DNA of 64,000 nucleotides from contig CM029119.1 in NCBI GenBank assembly GCA_016859345.1, positions 1,730,109 to 1,794,108 of the forward strand. The letters are read 5' to 3'. Position numbers and translations under genes: made by a program. A model generated the notes under the pieces. It searched no databases, had not been told where the DNA came from, and saw only the letters and a program-made list of their open reading frames with translations. This document shows positions 40,775 through 62,400 of this stretch, in pieces (position 1 is the first letter of the stretch; each line of letters starts with the position of its first letter). This DNA is from Istiophorus platypterus. Its lineage: Eukaryota; Chordata; Actinopteri; Istiophoriformes; Istiophoridae.

Positions 40775-40780
40775 AATAAA
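40775..40780 (+). other. Probable lrrc45 polyadenylation signal
   Basis: AATAAA about 300 bases after the lrrc45 stop codon, the first canonical signal on the plus strand downstream of the gene. Confidence 0.6.
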
Positions 40781-40845
40781 ACACCTGTAGGTTTTCTGAC
40801 TGTCTCTGGCACAGTAGTGACGTTGACAAAATCTGTCCACACATA

Positions 40846-40848
<3 letters not shown>

Positions 40849-40884
<36 letters not shown>
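40849..40884. repeat. (CA)n microsatellite
   Basis: A pure CA run just downstream of the lrrc45 polyadenylation signal. Confidence 0.95.
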
Positions 40885-40889
<5 letters not shown>

Positions 40890-41744
40890 GGAACAAACAA
40901 GGTGAAAATAGGGTGCCAGTCATGCTACTATGGCTGGTAAGTAAGGTTTTAAAAGTATAACTTTTAAAACTGTTGGACCCTTGTTCTTACCCCTGGATAC
41001 TGCACCTCATCAGTACTAGCTGTTGCTACATTTCCTTCATACTAGCCTCCCTTCTTTACTCCACACACACACTTACTTTACAGTAAGAAAGACTTGTCAT
41101 AACAAGTCATTAAATCTTGTTTTAAAACATTTTGTAAGGATGGTAGCGTTGGTCAGTAAGTTGTTATTGAAAATTTGAATTCAAATTTTATTACAGCTTG
41201 AATCTCATTTTCCTCTTTTTTTCCATCATTTTTCTCCATAATGATAAGAGGGTAGTCACTAATAGATAATAGTAATAGCTGAGATCTGGGAATACAGTGA
41301 CATCACTAATAAGAAGTCATGTGTAGTCAGGTGATCAGACAGGTTGGAAGCAAGAGAAAAGTTTATCCAGATTATCTCAACCACTTTATTTGGAGGTAAA
41401 TGTATAAGTAAGCACATTTGAAATATCATTAATAATCGCACATTGTTAAAGTTGAAGCAGGAAGTGAGTTTGTGAAAACTTGATAAATATTTCCAACATA
41501 CAGTTTGATTAATAATTTTCATTTTCATTTTAGTTTTCTCTTCCATATAAGTTTGGCTAACTAGGTTCCAGATCTTGTGTGACCACCCCAGTCACTGGTT
41601 TATAGGTCTGGTGTTGTGCCAACTGATGACTTTTTCCACTTTTTGGAAATTTACTCAAGTTTAGAATTTGCTCAGCTGCTCTGACAGTCTGACCCTCCCT
41701 CCATCCATTCCGTTCCATTAGCTAGAGTCTAAGCCATGCCAGTG

Positions 41745-42285
41745 ATCCTGAGAGGCTGTGCTTTAAGCTAAATGTCAATATTAACATGCTCACAATGAAA
41801 GTACTAGCATTCTATTATTAAGCAGATATAAGGTTCATATGTAATTATGTCACCATCTTTGTTTAGCATGCTACCATGCTAACATTTGTGAGCAATAAAC
41901 ACAGAATACAGCTGATGCTGACGGGAATGTCAATACTGTGCACTAACCCTATCATAAACCAAAGTATTTGATCTTTGGAATTTTGACCTGGTGATGGCAC
42001 TAGAGGAAAATTCAGAGGATCAAAAAAGGTATTACAGTTTATCTTGAGAGGGACATGAATTTGTGTAGCACATTTCATGCTAAGCCATCCAACAATTGTT
42101 GAGATATTTTCATAGTCATTATGGTAGACCATCAAGGAACTATTACTCTCTGTACCAAATCTCATGGTTATCCATTCTATACTCTTTGAGATATTTCAGT
42201 CAGGATCAAAATGGTGGACCAAACAAAAGGCTGACAGTGCCATCCCAAGGGCCATGGCACTGGCCTGATATCTATGGCATCATCT
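41745..42285 (+). repeat. Abundant teleost interspersed repeat, near full copy
   Basis: It contains 'agcatgctaccatgctaaca', 'aatacagctgatgctgacgg', 'ataaaccaaagtatttgatc', 'ttttgacctggtgatggcac', 'aattgttgagatattttcat' and 'ggatcaaaatggtggacc'. These phrases, in this order, mark a repeat found in thousands of copies in many percomorph fishes. No coding capacity; class unassigned. Confidence 0.65.
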
Positions 42286-44429
42286 GCAGCATCATGGTCG
42301 CCTTTACATTTTTACATCTTGATATACATTTAGCAATTCACTTTATTCATGCTCTTGAGTCTATAAACCTTTCATCTACTGCCACTCTCAGGAAAAAATG
42401 TACATTTTACTCCCACTATTGGTGAGGTTCTTGTTATAACTAATGACTGTTCGACCCAGAACTAGAACACAGACTCAGGCTGAATAAGTTGAACAGGATC
42501 TGTTGTAAAGGTAATGATGGCTGAGTAGGCTGCGGTGAGGACTGAGAGGTAAATGAAAGGCAGGCAGGTGATGATTGGTGGAGGGTAAAAGCCGTTGGCA
42601 GCTGAAGCAAGGCTAGGAGATGTTGAGCAGCAGGCAGGTAGCCAGAATGAGTTTTAGTCCTGGAGTGCAAGAGTTACAGTATAACTTTAGTCAAAAGGTA
42701 AAATACAGGGAATCATGGAACTTGAGTTAAAAAAAAACACACTGAGGCCTTTAGAATTTGTAGCATACAGGTAGACTGAGGGACTTGAAGACCAATGTCT
42801 GAAGAGCTGAGGTTTAAATACTGCACACTGATGCAATGATGAGAAGAAGGTGAGGGGCAGAGTGGTTCACCACACCTAGAGACACACAGCCATGCATGGA
42901 CAAACAGAGAGAGACATGAACACCAGAAACACAAGGAAAAAGGAGAAAAGCCAAGAGCCTTGGCCAAGACCATAACAGTTAGTTCAACAAACAGTACGTT
43001 CTTACGTTGTGAGCTGCAATAAATCCGTCAGCTTCTAGGGTTGGATATCATTGCCTTAGACTTTTACTGTTTTTGTTTGTTTTTAACTCGAGGTTTGCCC
43101 ACTGGATTAGATTATTACCAGTTTATAGTGCTGCAGTTAGCCAAAGAAAATCTTAGTAAACTGAAATTGTACCTATTCTAGTTAGTATTTATAGCACATT
43201 AATTCATTTCAATCTAATTATTTTCTACTGAAGTGAAAACATCAGACTCAGAGCTGACCAGCATTCTCCTACCGCATATTCATATGATTTTGAAAGCAGA
43301 AGTATACAACTGGTCTAGTCCCAGCACAAGAACTATTAAGAACTATACACTCAAAGTCTCAAGCATTAAACATAATAGTTGATGGAGCAGATGCAGACAC
43401 GTTAGTCTACTGTTTTAGATGATCTGCCATGTTGGTTGTTGAGCTGTGACATCCAAACTGCTGTTTGTGAAGCTTACATTCAACTTTTTGGTCATCTATT
43501 ATAACAAAATAAAGCCACACCGACAACATCTTTGACCTGGTGTCAATTAGTTTTGAGCTAACTCATTCAGTAAATGTTAAATAAGTGAGTTCTAGCAGTG
43601 TGTGTTAGGTTGGGTGAGTTCAAAGATTTGAAAACGGAGTGTTTTCAAAACGTTCCTGTTTTCACAGGTAGTCTGGCCCTCCCACCCCTGAAAATAATGG
43701 ACTAATCCTGGAAGGCTATGGATGTAGCACATTTCCCCTTATGAAAGTTAGACCAGTGATAATCCGAATTCAGTCAGAAAAGAGCACATCAACTGACCAA
43801 TCGATTGGGAGCCTGGAGCACTACAGACCTACCAGCTTCAAACATGTTTTATCTCTTCTTGAGGTCAGGTGTTTTTTTTTAAGTTATGCAGTAATTGAGC
43901 AATAGTCCAAATTGTCCTTCCAGATGTATATTATTTCTCCCCTTTCAGAAATAAAGGTAGGGCTAGCAGCATTCTCAGGGGATGATACACCCTTAAAAAT
44001 GTCTAAAAGTGTAAGAAAGTGCTATTGAATGTACATGTCTCATTTTAAGAGATACTTTTACTACTTGAAATGAGACTAAACTCCTGTTGAAACAATTCAT
44101 ATTCCTGTTAAAGTTTTATGCGTGCTAAGATCATTGCAGAAGAATTTCCATCCTATGCCTGAAGCTCTCGAATTAACCGGGATGAACTGTGCTTCCACTT
44201 AACGCAAGTGGTCATATATATAGCTGATTTTGCTGTCCAGCCCCATTCTGTTGAACCTGTTCTTCGTTTCCTCTGGTCTCAGTCAGATGGTATTATTTTG
44301 TTAGAGAGTTTAAATCCAGAATGAGATTTTGTTCAAATATGCCTTAATATTGTATCTGTCACTCAGGTGGCTGCCGTCAGCAGTTCAGATGCAGAGAGCA
44401 GGATAATGATTCACAAATGTAATCTGCTG

Positions 44430-44432
<3 letters not shown>

Positions 44433-44499
<67 letters not shown>
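44433..44499. repeat. (TG)n microsatellite
   Basis: About 33 uninterrupted TG units upstream of rac3. Confidence 0.97.
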
Positions 44500-44502
<3 letters not shown>

Positions 44503-46097
44503 TGATAATACAAATTTCTGTTTTATATGTTAATATGTTTTCAGATGTGTGATAAATATTTTGTGTGATTAAGTGTGTTTTCACCATTTTGCTTCGTTTT
44601 TGATAATATGTATTTTTTTAGAGTAAAATGTAGTCATTTCTGAAAAAAGCGTCTTGAGATTTTTCTAAACGTGGATGTTTTAGTGGTTGATCTGAATTGG
44701 TTCATTATTCTATATAACTTGTAACACTACAGTATTGGGAGTGTAGCTTGTTGGTGGGGTGGGGATGTATGAGGTCACTGGGTCTTGAAATTACAGCCAA
44801 AGATCTCTAACTGTCAGGATAGTTCACACATATTTCAAGCCCATCAAGCATTTGTCTGCTGTTCTGTAGGTCATGCACTACTCAGGCTATGATTTTGGTT
44901 CATCAAGACCACTTAATACTTAAAGTACAGGCTTTTTAAATTGAAACTAATGGTAGCTAATATTTTGAATAATGATTTTGAGTATCTTGAAATATAATTT
45001 AGGTTATGCCTGAGAAGTCAAATGGGAAAACTCAGTCATAGTCCTATCAGACATGATCCTTTTGGGAACTAATATTAATCGTGTCTGGTCTAGTTTAGTG
45101 CTGGTGCATCTTTCCAAAATGAGAGCATTTGGCACAAAAAATGCTGGTTAGAAAGCTGATGATCACAATGGCACCACACGCATTCCTTTCAAAGATAAGC
45201 GGTTGAGTCCCCTCAATAGTACTTACACAGAAACAGGTGTTCATTGAATCAAATAGTCAAGTGATAATAAAATGTACTTCCAGAACTGTCTAGGCTCAAA
45301 ATCAAAAAATGAGTCTTTCCTTTTTCAACAGGCCAATTCATGGACCAAGCTCATTTGTTCAGGACCTTTCAAACACAGACCAGCTTGGCATAACCGGGAG
45401 GGAAAAAAAGTCTTTGGAAGTGAGATAAAACAAAAAAGAGGAATATTCTGTCAGTGTGGTGAGTGCAATAAATAGCCCTCCATTTAATAAAGGAAATAAA
45501 AGGGCCGTGGAGAAAAATAATCCCGGGCCGGTGAAATGAGAGACTTTGATTTAAGTTGGTGCACGATAACGATAAGCAGAGTTTGTTGAGTGGGTGCTGA
45601 CGCCACACTCTGCCAGCTGACCGTTTCGAGACGTCTATAAAATCCACAAAGCTGGTCCCAGTCATGAGGTACTGGGTCAAAACCTTTGTTTCGACATCAA
45701 CGTTATGAGAGAGTGAATTAAATGTAAATGATACTACACCATTTTTCTGATTTACTGTCTCTGACCCTGAGTATTCTGATTTCTATAACTCCTGCCGTTA
45801 CCTATAGGTTTTTCCCTCGTTTTTCCTCTGGTAGCGGTGGGAAAGGGCTTGAGCGAAGACGGAAGTACACGGAGGGAATCCTCTCGTCTCCTGCCGCGCC
45901 TCCTCTAGTCTGCTCTCTGGCCCTTTAAATGCGCTCGGTACTTTCCGGACTCGCTCGGGGCTGCTAGTCATCGTCGCTTTTCACTGCAGCTCCATCGCCG
46001 AGCGGACTGGCCCGCTGCTCTCATCCGAGACCTCAGCGCAGACCGTCGGATCTAAACCTCCATCGCCGGCTCCTGGAAGCCTCCAGCTCGTTTACAA

Positions 46098-53533
<7,436 letters not shown>

Positions 53534-55627
53534 GGAGGATACACTACTATAACACTACACTACATCACCATGAACAACAACCACTACTTCTCTGAGAGGA
53601 TGAGAGAGAAAACTAGCGAGAGTGAGTGTGCACTGCTGAGATTGCTTTCTTTATATTGATGTTTTTTCAAAGCAATATTGGTAACAAGACCAATATTTAA
53701 TCTGATTTTCTTTTTTTACCATTACTGAGTAGTTCATAGGTTCTGAAAGACATTGACTGTCCACCTACTTTGTACTCATAAAATCACAACAAGTTGCCAT
53801 GAGGGCTGACAAAGGTTTCTATTCCTTTTCTTCATTCTGTAACATCTCCTCTCTCTCAGCCACGCTTGCTTGAATTAATGCAGTGTTGACTAGACAGAAA
53901 GTGAACTATGAATACGCCTTCAGGTCGTAAGTTACCTTTAGCTTCTGATCTAAGATCAGCATTCAGAAACAAAATACTATTGCCTGCATTGATGAAATTT
54001 CACATATTGAGCATGAGTCCAAAATAGTATTTTTCCTCTCCAAGAAATGGGAATGATAATTTGAAGGAAATTCTGGCCAATTCTGGAAAATAGGGCCAAT
54101 AGGTAGTTTTTGTTGTTTCATCCATCATTTCTAATGGCTATGACAGCTTTGTGCTCACCAGATCAGTCAAGATCCTCTGGAAGCAAACCTCCAGATAAGC
54201 CAAACTCTTCTGGAAGAGAAAATGAAGGCAAACAACATGGATGGAAACAAACTGGGCCCCACAGGCCCCAAGTTCACTGTGTTTCAGTTAGTGTTTGGTG
54301 AATTGATTAAGTGATCAACACACGCTGAAATGGACAAGGGCTTAAGGTGACTTTCGAGGACCATCTCATAGAGGAGCCCAGTGTCACAATCTAGTGTTAA
54401 AGCCTTCTTCTCTAAATGGATGATATTGAAGAGACCTAGCATAATACTGAAATACCAGCCAAAAGTAAGAGCAGAAACGTAACTGCTGTGACTCTAAACA
54501 TGTCATTTTAAGTTAAAGTTTAATCTAAACACCACATATTTGCTTCATTGTTGGAATCTCTGTTATAGCCCTGCACACATTGGTGAAGGTTCGTTCTTGA
54601 CCCTTCGAATAGTACTTTGACAAATAATTCTTATCCCATGGTCTACTGACTTGGTTTTACGGGAGTATTCAGCCACACCCTGTTGCTTTCATCAGTCATA
54701 GACCTAGAGATGTGGCTGAAAAATGCTATTTTCAAGGTCAAGATTGAATGGCTATTGAATTTACACAAGATTTTAACCACATCTTATGGTCTTCATGAAC
54801 GAAGACTGTGAGATGAATACTTTTCTGGGTCAGTCACTGGATCATTTACCTAATGAGACCCATGAGATGTGGTTAAAAGGCTGTGGGGAGCAAGTAAGTT
54901 ATTGGAAATTCAGAATTTATTGTTTAATTACCTGAAGTTTTTTGAAATTAAAACATTTCACTGTTAGAAAGATGGAAATGCTGTATCCAGTCTGTGCTGT
55001 CCTTTCTTTAACAAAAAAAAAAAAACCTGATCTTGGTGAAGTGTCTTTGGGTAACTTTATCTAACTGTGAACACGGGACAGACAAGCATGCCAAACATGG
55101 GGGCTATACAACCTTGCTGCCTGAGTTCTGCCTCTGGGGGTGGAGGAGCTTGCATGGGTCATAAAATATTCTGTCTTAAATTATCCCATTGTTTTGATCT
55201 TGTCTCTGTTCCTCTGTGTGTGTGTGTGTGTGTGTGTCTGAGTGAGTGTTTGTCACAGGCGTGTATATGAGCGCTGCTGGTTTGTCTGTTTGGACGAACA
55301 CATGTCGGTATCAGTGAGACAGTGTTGTTTGACAGTTTGGGATAGTGCATAAAAGACAGTATTGTTTTAAGCCAAGTTTTTAGTGTCCAGTTTTTGGTAC
55401 TATTTCATATTGTATTGTAGGAATACACAAGACTTTTCAACACTCTGTGGACATAAAGAAAGAAAAAATGGGTATCAGTGACATCTAGTGATGTACAGAA
55501 TAATCCTTAGAAAGAGAATGCGTTATGAATATCTATCTACACGTACCTGAATATTTAGTTCTTAAAATTCAAACTAAAGGGATTATAATTGCTCATGTTG
55601 AGGTTAGAAGTGTTGCTAACAGTGTAC

Positions 55628-55633
55628 AATAAA
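55628..55633 (+). other. Candidate rac3 polyadenylation signal
   Basis: AATAAA about 2.1 kb after the rac3 stop codon, followed by a GT-rich stretch. Its use is inferred. Confidence 0.45.
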
Positions 55634-57319
55634 GGGGCCAATCTTTGTGGAGTTTGTCATTGTGGCAAACAGTGCAGATTGCACCTTTATGACATGCATT
55701 TCTGTGTGGTTGCAGGCCTGCAGTGTGTGTGTGTCTCCCTCGTGTGGTGAGACACAGCACTGCGGTCTACTCTGTCATGCTGTCTTTGGTTGGCATAGCA
55801 AACTGTGTGGTTGAATCATGTCATGTGGTCCTGCCTAGCTAAAGTGTTGAAATGTAGCTGAGAAATGCAGCAAAAAATTCTAATCTACTATTGCATGAAA
55901 GTTCTATGGTTATTTGACACACTGTAATTCTTAGGAGAGGTTGTGTGATGAAATGCATTGGCCATGTACGTATGTAATGTAAGATGACTTGTATACTTGT
56001 TTTAACTGTTTGTCTTATTTTTTATTACTTCACGTTTGTGTGGTGAAATATTTCAATTTTTTGTATACTAAATACAAATGTATATGTAAATTACTCAGCT
56101 TTCTGTCTTGAATTATTATTCACTCCATTCTTTCTCCTTATTCCAAAACAACCTTATGCAGAGGCTCTGTCTTCGGACATAGTTACACTTAATAACATAA
56201 AAGAAACAGAAGTAAAGTAAGCGCACAGGGACACTTACAAATATACAAATATAGACAATACAATAAAAGAGAAACTATGCAAACAAGCACACTCAAATGT
56301 GCTCAGATATTCAAAAGCTACTCAAAAGAAGCAACCTTTTTCATTACTATCAGTCTTTGTTGTTTTATTTTTGAAAACAAATTAAATTTAACACTGCTTG
56401 GAGTAATCGTATAGCAATAATTTAATTCTCTAATCTGCAACTAGCAGATACTAATATATAAATATAGCCACAAGCTGTAATTTTGGGTTCAAGCCTTTCT
56501 GTGAGCAACAGAAGGAAGCAGTTCTATCGGCCAAAATTAAAGCTGAAAGCAGCAATGAGTCGGTTTCAGGCTTTACACACTTGTTTCATCATCACAAAGC
56601 CTGCAGCATTTCAATACCCACACACTCAACATTCCACCGTGTTCCCCCCTTCATCGCATGTGAAAGACACAGTGTGTATGTATCACAGGATGTCTTTATG
56701 GAGTTAATCAGGAATCCTCAAAGACATCTTGAGTTATGAGGCTACATGCATCAATCAGTAACACTTCAGATTTTGGTTGATATTTGCCCCCAGATCATGT
56801 GCACCAAAACTGGTTAGATTCTGTCCAGTGGATCTTGAGCTACATGTATTCGTTATTTGTGGCGCCCCTTATGGGTTGGGTACAAAATGTTTTGGCAGAT
56901 GTACTAAGCCTCGCCCCCTTTGAAATTCACTGGTCAATACTTTGAAAACTAAATAAGATATCAACAAGCTAATGTTACTTTTGTTAAGATTGGTCCAATT
57001 CTTTTATTCTTTAACAAGCAGATCTATGACTTCAAAAAAATGTCAAAAAAAAGGTGGAAAATCCTTCATGCAGACCTCTATGGTACAAGAGGTTTTTTTG
57101 TAGAGCACATTGAGTTGGATTTGGGTGTAAAATTCCAAGTCAGTCAGACTTATAATGTGAGCGGCCTGGCCCTTCCTAAAGGGAATTTTTTGGCCTTAAT
57201 TACAGTGTCGCCATCTGCTCGATTGGGCTCATATTTCATGTGTAGCACTTGCACATCAGTTATAGTTGTTAGGCCGAGTTTCACACACACATAAATTCAT
57301 ACATACATATACAACATGT

Positions 57320-58800
57320 ATGTAAAGTTAGGTTCATAAGGATTTGGTAAATATCACAATTCTTGTCATTTTGCCCCTGTACAATGGATCTGAAATGAAT
57401 AAATCTAAGATGGAATTGAAGTGCAGACTTTTAGCTTTAATTCAAGGAGTTTAACAAAAACTTTAGATTAACTCTGTAGGAATTATAGGCATTTTTATAC
57501 ATTGATCCTCATATTTAGGGGCTCATAAGTAATTGGACAACTGAAAGTTTATCAGTTTCATAGGCAGATGTAGCCTGTTCTCTTGTTATTTCATGACAAA
57601 CGAAGCAGATTAAAGGTCTGGAGTTGATTCCAAGTGTTGACTTTGCATTTTGTAGCTGTTCATGAGAACTTTTAATATGTGTTCCATAGAGGTGTTGATG
57701 CAAATGAAGGAGGCATCATCAGGCTGAAAAAAGAAAACTAACCTATCAGACAGATGCAGAAACTTAAGGAGTGGCCAAATCAACAATTTGGTTCATTCTT
57801 AAAAAAGGGGATGAACTGGTGAGTTCAACCACAACAAGAGGCCTGGAGAAGAAGACGACTAAAAGAGGATTTGTCAAGTCAATCTAGAGACACGCTTCAA
57901 TAATGTAAATACAGAAGGTTTATTTACCACAAAGTGCAAACCACTGGTCACACTCAAGAGCAGAGAGGACAGATTAGACTTTACCAGAAAACATCTAAAA
58001 AAAGTCTGAACAGTTCTGGAACGAGATTCTTTGAACAGATGAAACCAAGATGAATGGAAGAGAGGATAGAGAAAAAAAGGAACAGCTCATGATCCAAAAC
58101 CACCACATCATCTGTCAAACATGGTGGGACAGTGTTACAGCATGGACATGTATTCCTGCCAGAGGAACTGGGTCACTGGTGTTTATTGATGATGTGACTG
58201 CTGATAGAAGCAGCAGGATGAATCCTGAAGTGAACAGGGCTTTACTATCTGCTCAGATTCAGCCAAATACTGCAAAACTGACAGGATGGTGCTTCACAGT
58301 ACAGATAGATAAGATACTGCAAAAACAACACAAGTGCTTCTCAAGGCAATGACACGGAATATTCTTCAATGACCTAATGAGTCACCTGACCTCAACCCAA
58401 CTGAGCATGTTTTTCACTTCCCGATTACAAAACTGAGGGCAGAAAGACCCACAGACAAATATCAGCTGAAGGCAGCTGAAGTAAAGGCCTGGCAAAGCAT
58501 CACAAGGGAGGAAACTCAGCATTTTGTGACGTCCACTGGTTCAAAACTTCATTCAGTCATTGACTACAAAGGATTTTCATCCAGGTATTAAAACTAATCA
58601 TTATATTTATAATTATGTTAGTTTGTCCAGTTACTTCTGAGCCCCTGAAAATGAGGGACCATTTATAAAAATTGCTGCATTTCCTAAACATTTAATGTAA
58701 GATTTTTTTAATCAAAGTTAAATGCCTACACTTCAAGCACACCTTGAGTCCTTTGTTTCAAATCCACTGTGGTTGTATACAAAGGCAAAATTTGCAAAAT
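57320..58800 (+). mobile_element. Degenerate Tc1/mariner transposon with both long terminal repeats
   Basis: Left inverted repeat at about 57320-57560 ('gctcataagtaattggacaa' near its inner end) and right inverted repeat at about 58580-58800 ('gtttgtccagttacttctga'). Between them is a transposase reading on the plus strand with many breaks. The DDE-region fragment at 58140-58300 reads ARGTGSLVFIDDVTADRSSR, then MNPEVNRALLSAQIQPNTAK, and later SPDLNPTEHVFH. It is the same family as 14388-15640. Non-functional, but nearly complete in extent. Confidence 0.82.
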
Positions 58801-58930
58801 TTACAAATTTGCATATTTATATATAAATAGACATTTATATAAATATCCATTTATATATATTTATATATAAATATAAATATATGTACACACGCGTACACAC
58901 ATACATTACATACATACACTATATACACTC
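58800..58930. repeat. AT-rich and (CA/TA)-rich simple sequence
   Basis: Repeated 'atttatata' words followed by 'tacacac' and 'tacatacatac' words, directly after the Tc1 copy. Confidence 0.8.
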
Positions 58931-59292
58931 ACACAATCATGTAAATGCAATGTATAAAACACACCTTAGATACTGTGTAAAATAAGAGCACACAGTATCC
59001 AAGGTTGATAGTAATTCAGCTGGAGACTCATCTATGATTGTATCATTGATGTAAAGCAACATATCAAGACCTGTTCAATGTATAATCCTCCTAGTCATAC
59101 TCAGAATCACTGAAATAATAAAGTCAAGGTGAGATACATTGTAAACTGAAATACTAATATAATAGTGATGGAAACCTTGTGAGCTGAACTTATATGCAGA
59201 CACTTCCTGAATAAGAAAATACAGGTTGAGAGAGAACATACTTTTAGAAACACAGACAACAGAGGAAATGCGATGGTTGTGCATTGGGTACA

Positions 59293-59298
59293 TTTATT
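59293..59298 (-). other. Candidate dcxr polyadenylation signal
   Basis: AATAAA on the minus strand about 110 bases downstream of the dcxr stop codon. Confidence 0.5.
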
Positions 59299-59405
59299 CA
59301 GTAAATAAAAGTGACCTCTGTGTATAACATAGTGAGGTGATGAGACAGGTTGTTCTCGTTTCTCCTCTGAGCATAGGGGCGGCATCTTGAAGTGTGGCTT
59401 GTGTG

Positions 59406-62400
59406 TCAACATGCAAGAAAGCCTCCATCCACTGGCAGAGTGACTCCATTAGTCATGTTGCTCTTATCACTCAGCAGGAATAAGATACTGTTCACCACAT
59501 CCTCCACCTCTGCACATAAACACAGAGGAAGCTCAGTTAATACTTGGGTTAACTGTTTATTAAGTGTGTATGTACACAGCGTGATTGTAGCACTGAGGAG
59601 GAAACAGTGCTGCCTTCCATATCCAAAGAGTTGTAAATTATAACACACAAACTAAAACTTACATTTTACCGAAGTATGTGATCCCACCTTACATGTCAAT
59701 GTACCTCAGAACAGAACGATCAGAAAAAGAATCTTTGCATATGCCCTAGAAACTTGCCCTCATCTGCAGCATCTTTCTGCACTTGAATTCAGCCATGTGT
59801 GTGTATATGCAGCCTGCTTTGACTCACCTGCGAAACGGCCCAGGGGGATGCGGGACGTCATGATCTTTGCTTTTTCAGGGTTGCTCCAGCCCAGACGACC
59901 CATCTCAGTCATCACCACTGTTGGGTTCACACTGTTCACACGGATCTGATCACAACACAACACTGTCACTTCAGTTCAGTTGAAACAACTCTAACATTCA
60001 ATAAGTTAGAGCTCCATGAGGACTAGGTCTTTGGGTTTAAACACCTAATTTCTTTAAAAGGTATTAAACAACAGATACAAATGAATGAAGTGAATTTCAT
60101 TGGGCTTTTTAGAACTACATTCTCTTTAATATTTTTTTTTACAAAACTCCTTCACTGCACTGTCATTATTATTCACAGTATTACTGGCAGCCATAATCAT
60201 TGTGGAGTGAATCTGGTAAGAGAAAACAGTGCAAGATTTTATTGATCTAAAATATATAAAATATAAAGTAGAAATGCATAAACATATAATCAAGTATTAT
60301 GTGATAATAGGAACAATAGAATGGGAAGTCATAACAGTCATTAAATGCTGGATTGAAATGTTGGATTGTATTAAAATATACAGGGAGAATTTTCTATTCA
60401 GTGCATGTATATAAATCTATTCTAGCCCAAATACCTAATGACCTAATGTAGGCTACCAGGAACATATCTAGGAACTCGAATCACAGCTGAACCTAGTTCA
60501 AGGGCCCTGGTTCCTGCCTTCACTAAACTATGAGGACAGTTCTTTACAGACACTCAAACACTCTGCATCTGGAAGGTACTGAGTGATCAAGGTGGAGTTT
60601 GAAGTACGGAATACTGCTGATTGGTCAAATACGCTTTCCTTTTCCTTTTTAAAACAACCATTTTTAACAACAGCAAACAGAATTTATTGCATTGCAACTC
60701 TTTGGTTTCATTTTGAGTTTAACCATAATGGAGCCACACAACAGATTTATAACCAGTGGACCAATGACATAGTTCAGTCTTTTTCTATAAGTATCATGTA
60801 CCAACAGCTAAAAAACTTTTTTTGCTGACAGCAGCTGGTTTGACATCTATCACTACACTGATTGGCGATGAGTGCTAAGTATAGTGAGAGTGGAAACACA
60901 CTAAAATTTTCAGATAGAGAGGCAATGACATATTGCTGTTACTCTTTTAACATTTTTACAGAGGATGATATCCTCTGGGAAGTTGAGAAACTAACAGTAC
61001 TGAGATAGGTTGAAATAGACTGGAATAAAAATCAAGGAGGACAACAGTAGAAGTGGCTCCAACAGACAGACCAGCTAGTGTTTTAATTGTTTGGACATAT
61101 TGCTTGGGCACAGATCCAGCAGAGCAACAACTAGAGATTCAGCTGCTTTGTCACAAGTCAGTGAATGGTGGATGACACCAACCCTCAGACAGATGAGGCA
61201 ATGCAGTCTGCGCTCTTTAAATTCCACAGCGTACTCAAGGCAAAAGGTCTGAATGTGAAATGCTGTAAAGTTATAAAGATGCTCCGGTTATGAAAGCCAA
61301 AAGTGTCATGTTAACTTCTAACAGGTTAGAAAGATTCTCTGTTCTAAAACTGCTTTTAAACTGCTGGGGTTTTGGAAAAGACAAATGCACAACAACACAG
61401 AAAACGATCATAGTCAGATTTAAGTTGGCATTAAGTTCTTGGGACTTTGGGTCAAATATGGGCTTAAGAGTGATGATACCTGGTGGGATCCAAGCTCAAG
61501 AGCCATCACTTTAGTCAGCATGTCCAGGGCTGCTTTAGTGGCGCCTGAACAGTGACAGGGACACAGAGACAGAGACAACAGAAACAGTTCAGCTTCCTTT
61601 GTTTAGGCACTCCAAAAACTGAAATATGTATTTCAGTTTTTATGTATATCCCTTAAGTGTAGTTGAAGTCAGGATACACAGCTAGGCTATGGCTGTTCCT
61701 GTCTGACTCACAGTAGACAGCATGGTCTCTGAGGGCACACTGTGAGGCTTGGCTGGATACGTTGACAATGGAGCCTCCTGATCCTCTGGCCTTCATTCCA
61801 GAAGCCACTATCTGCCACAGAGACAGAGGTTTTGTTCCATCGAGCAGTATCAGTTTGATGAGTCAGACATCTGATTTAAACTAATGGTGTTATTGAAGAA
61901 AATACCTCCCTCACATACTCTTACTTAGTTACAGCACAAGTATTTCATATTCTGAGGCATTGTGGGAGAGCCAGTTTAAGCTTTGTTGTACATTCTCAGA
62001 CATCAAAACCAGAGTTTTCTACTAATGTTTTGATATCAATAATCCACTGAAAAAAAGATATTTATTATATCAGGGCTCAGATCATTATGTGAAGTGGAGA
62101 TAAAGAGCTATGTGACATCTTCATAGGAGTGGATACATTTTCCATATTTGTGGATGAAGGATCAAAAATGCAAAATGCACAAAAGAGAAGAGAATGGGTC
62201 TCAGGACTGAACCTTGATGCACACCACTAGAAATACAGTATTAACTTTTCTAAAAATAACTCCCTTAAGGGAAGTACCTGACTAGTTTGATAAAAACAAA
62301 GCCAGTCAAGGACTGTACAAAAGAGACCTATGTTTTATTTTGAGATTAACCATATTGAATGCAGCATTGTGGTCATGAAGTACCAAATCTATTTTGATAT

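Larger units (their letters stand above)
40479..46097. other. Interval between lrrc45 and rac3
   Basis: This 5.6-kb stretch has no recognisable gene. It holds the lrrc45 3' UTR (to about 40800), (CA)n at 40849-40884, an abundant teleost repeat at 41745-42285, (TG)n at 44433-44499 and the rac3 promoter/5' UTR at its right end. The part around 42440-42980 may be another repeat, but I could not place it. Confidence 0.5.
53534..59405. other. rac3 3' UTR and rac3-dcxr intergenic region
   Basis: The first part is probably the long rac3 3' UTR, with a candidate AATAAA at 55628-55633. A (TG)n run lies at 55215-55238. About 56470-57300 looks like diverged repeat ('aagatatcaacaagctaatg', 'gtgtcgccatctgctcgatt'). 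A Tc1-like element follows (57320-58800), then AT-rich satellite-like DNA (58800-58930). No gene is recognised. Confidence 0.5.

Noticed and set aside
58050..58352. 100-codon frame as a separate gene
   Set aside because: It is the transposase remnant of the Tc1 element at 57320-58800.
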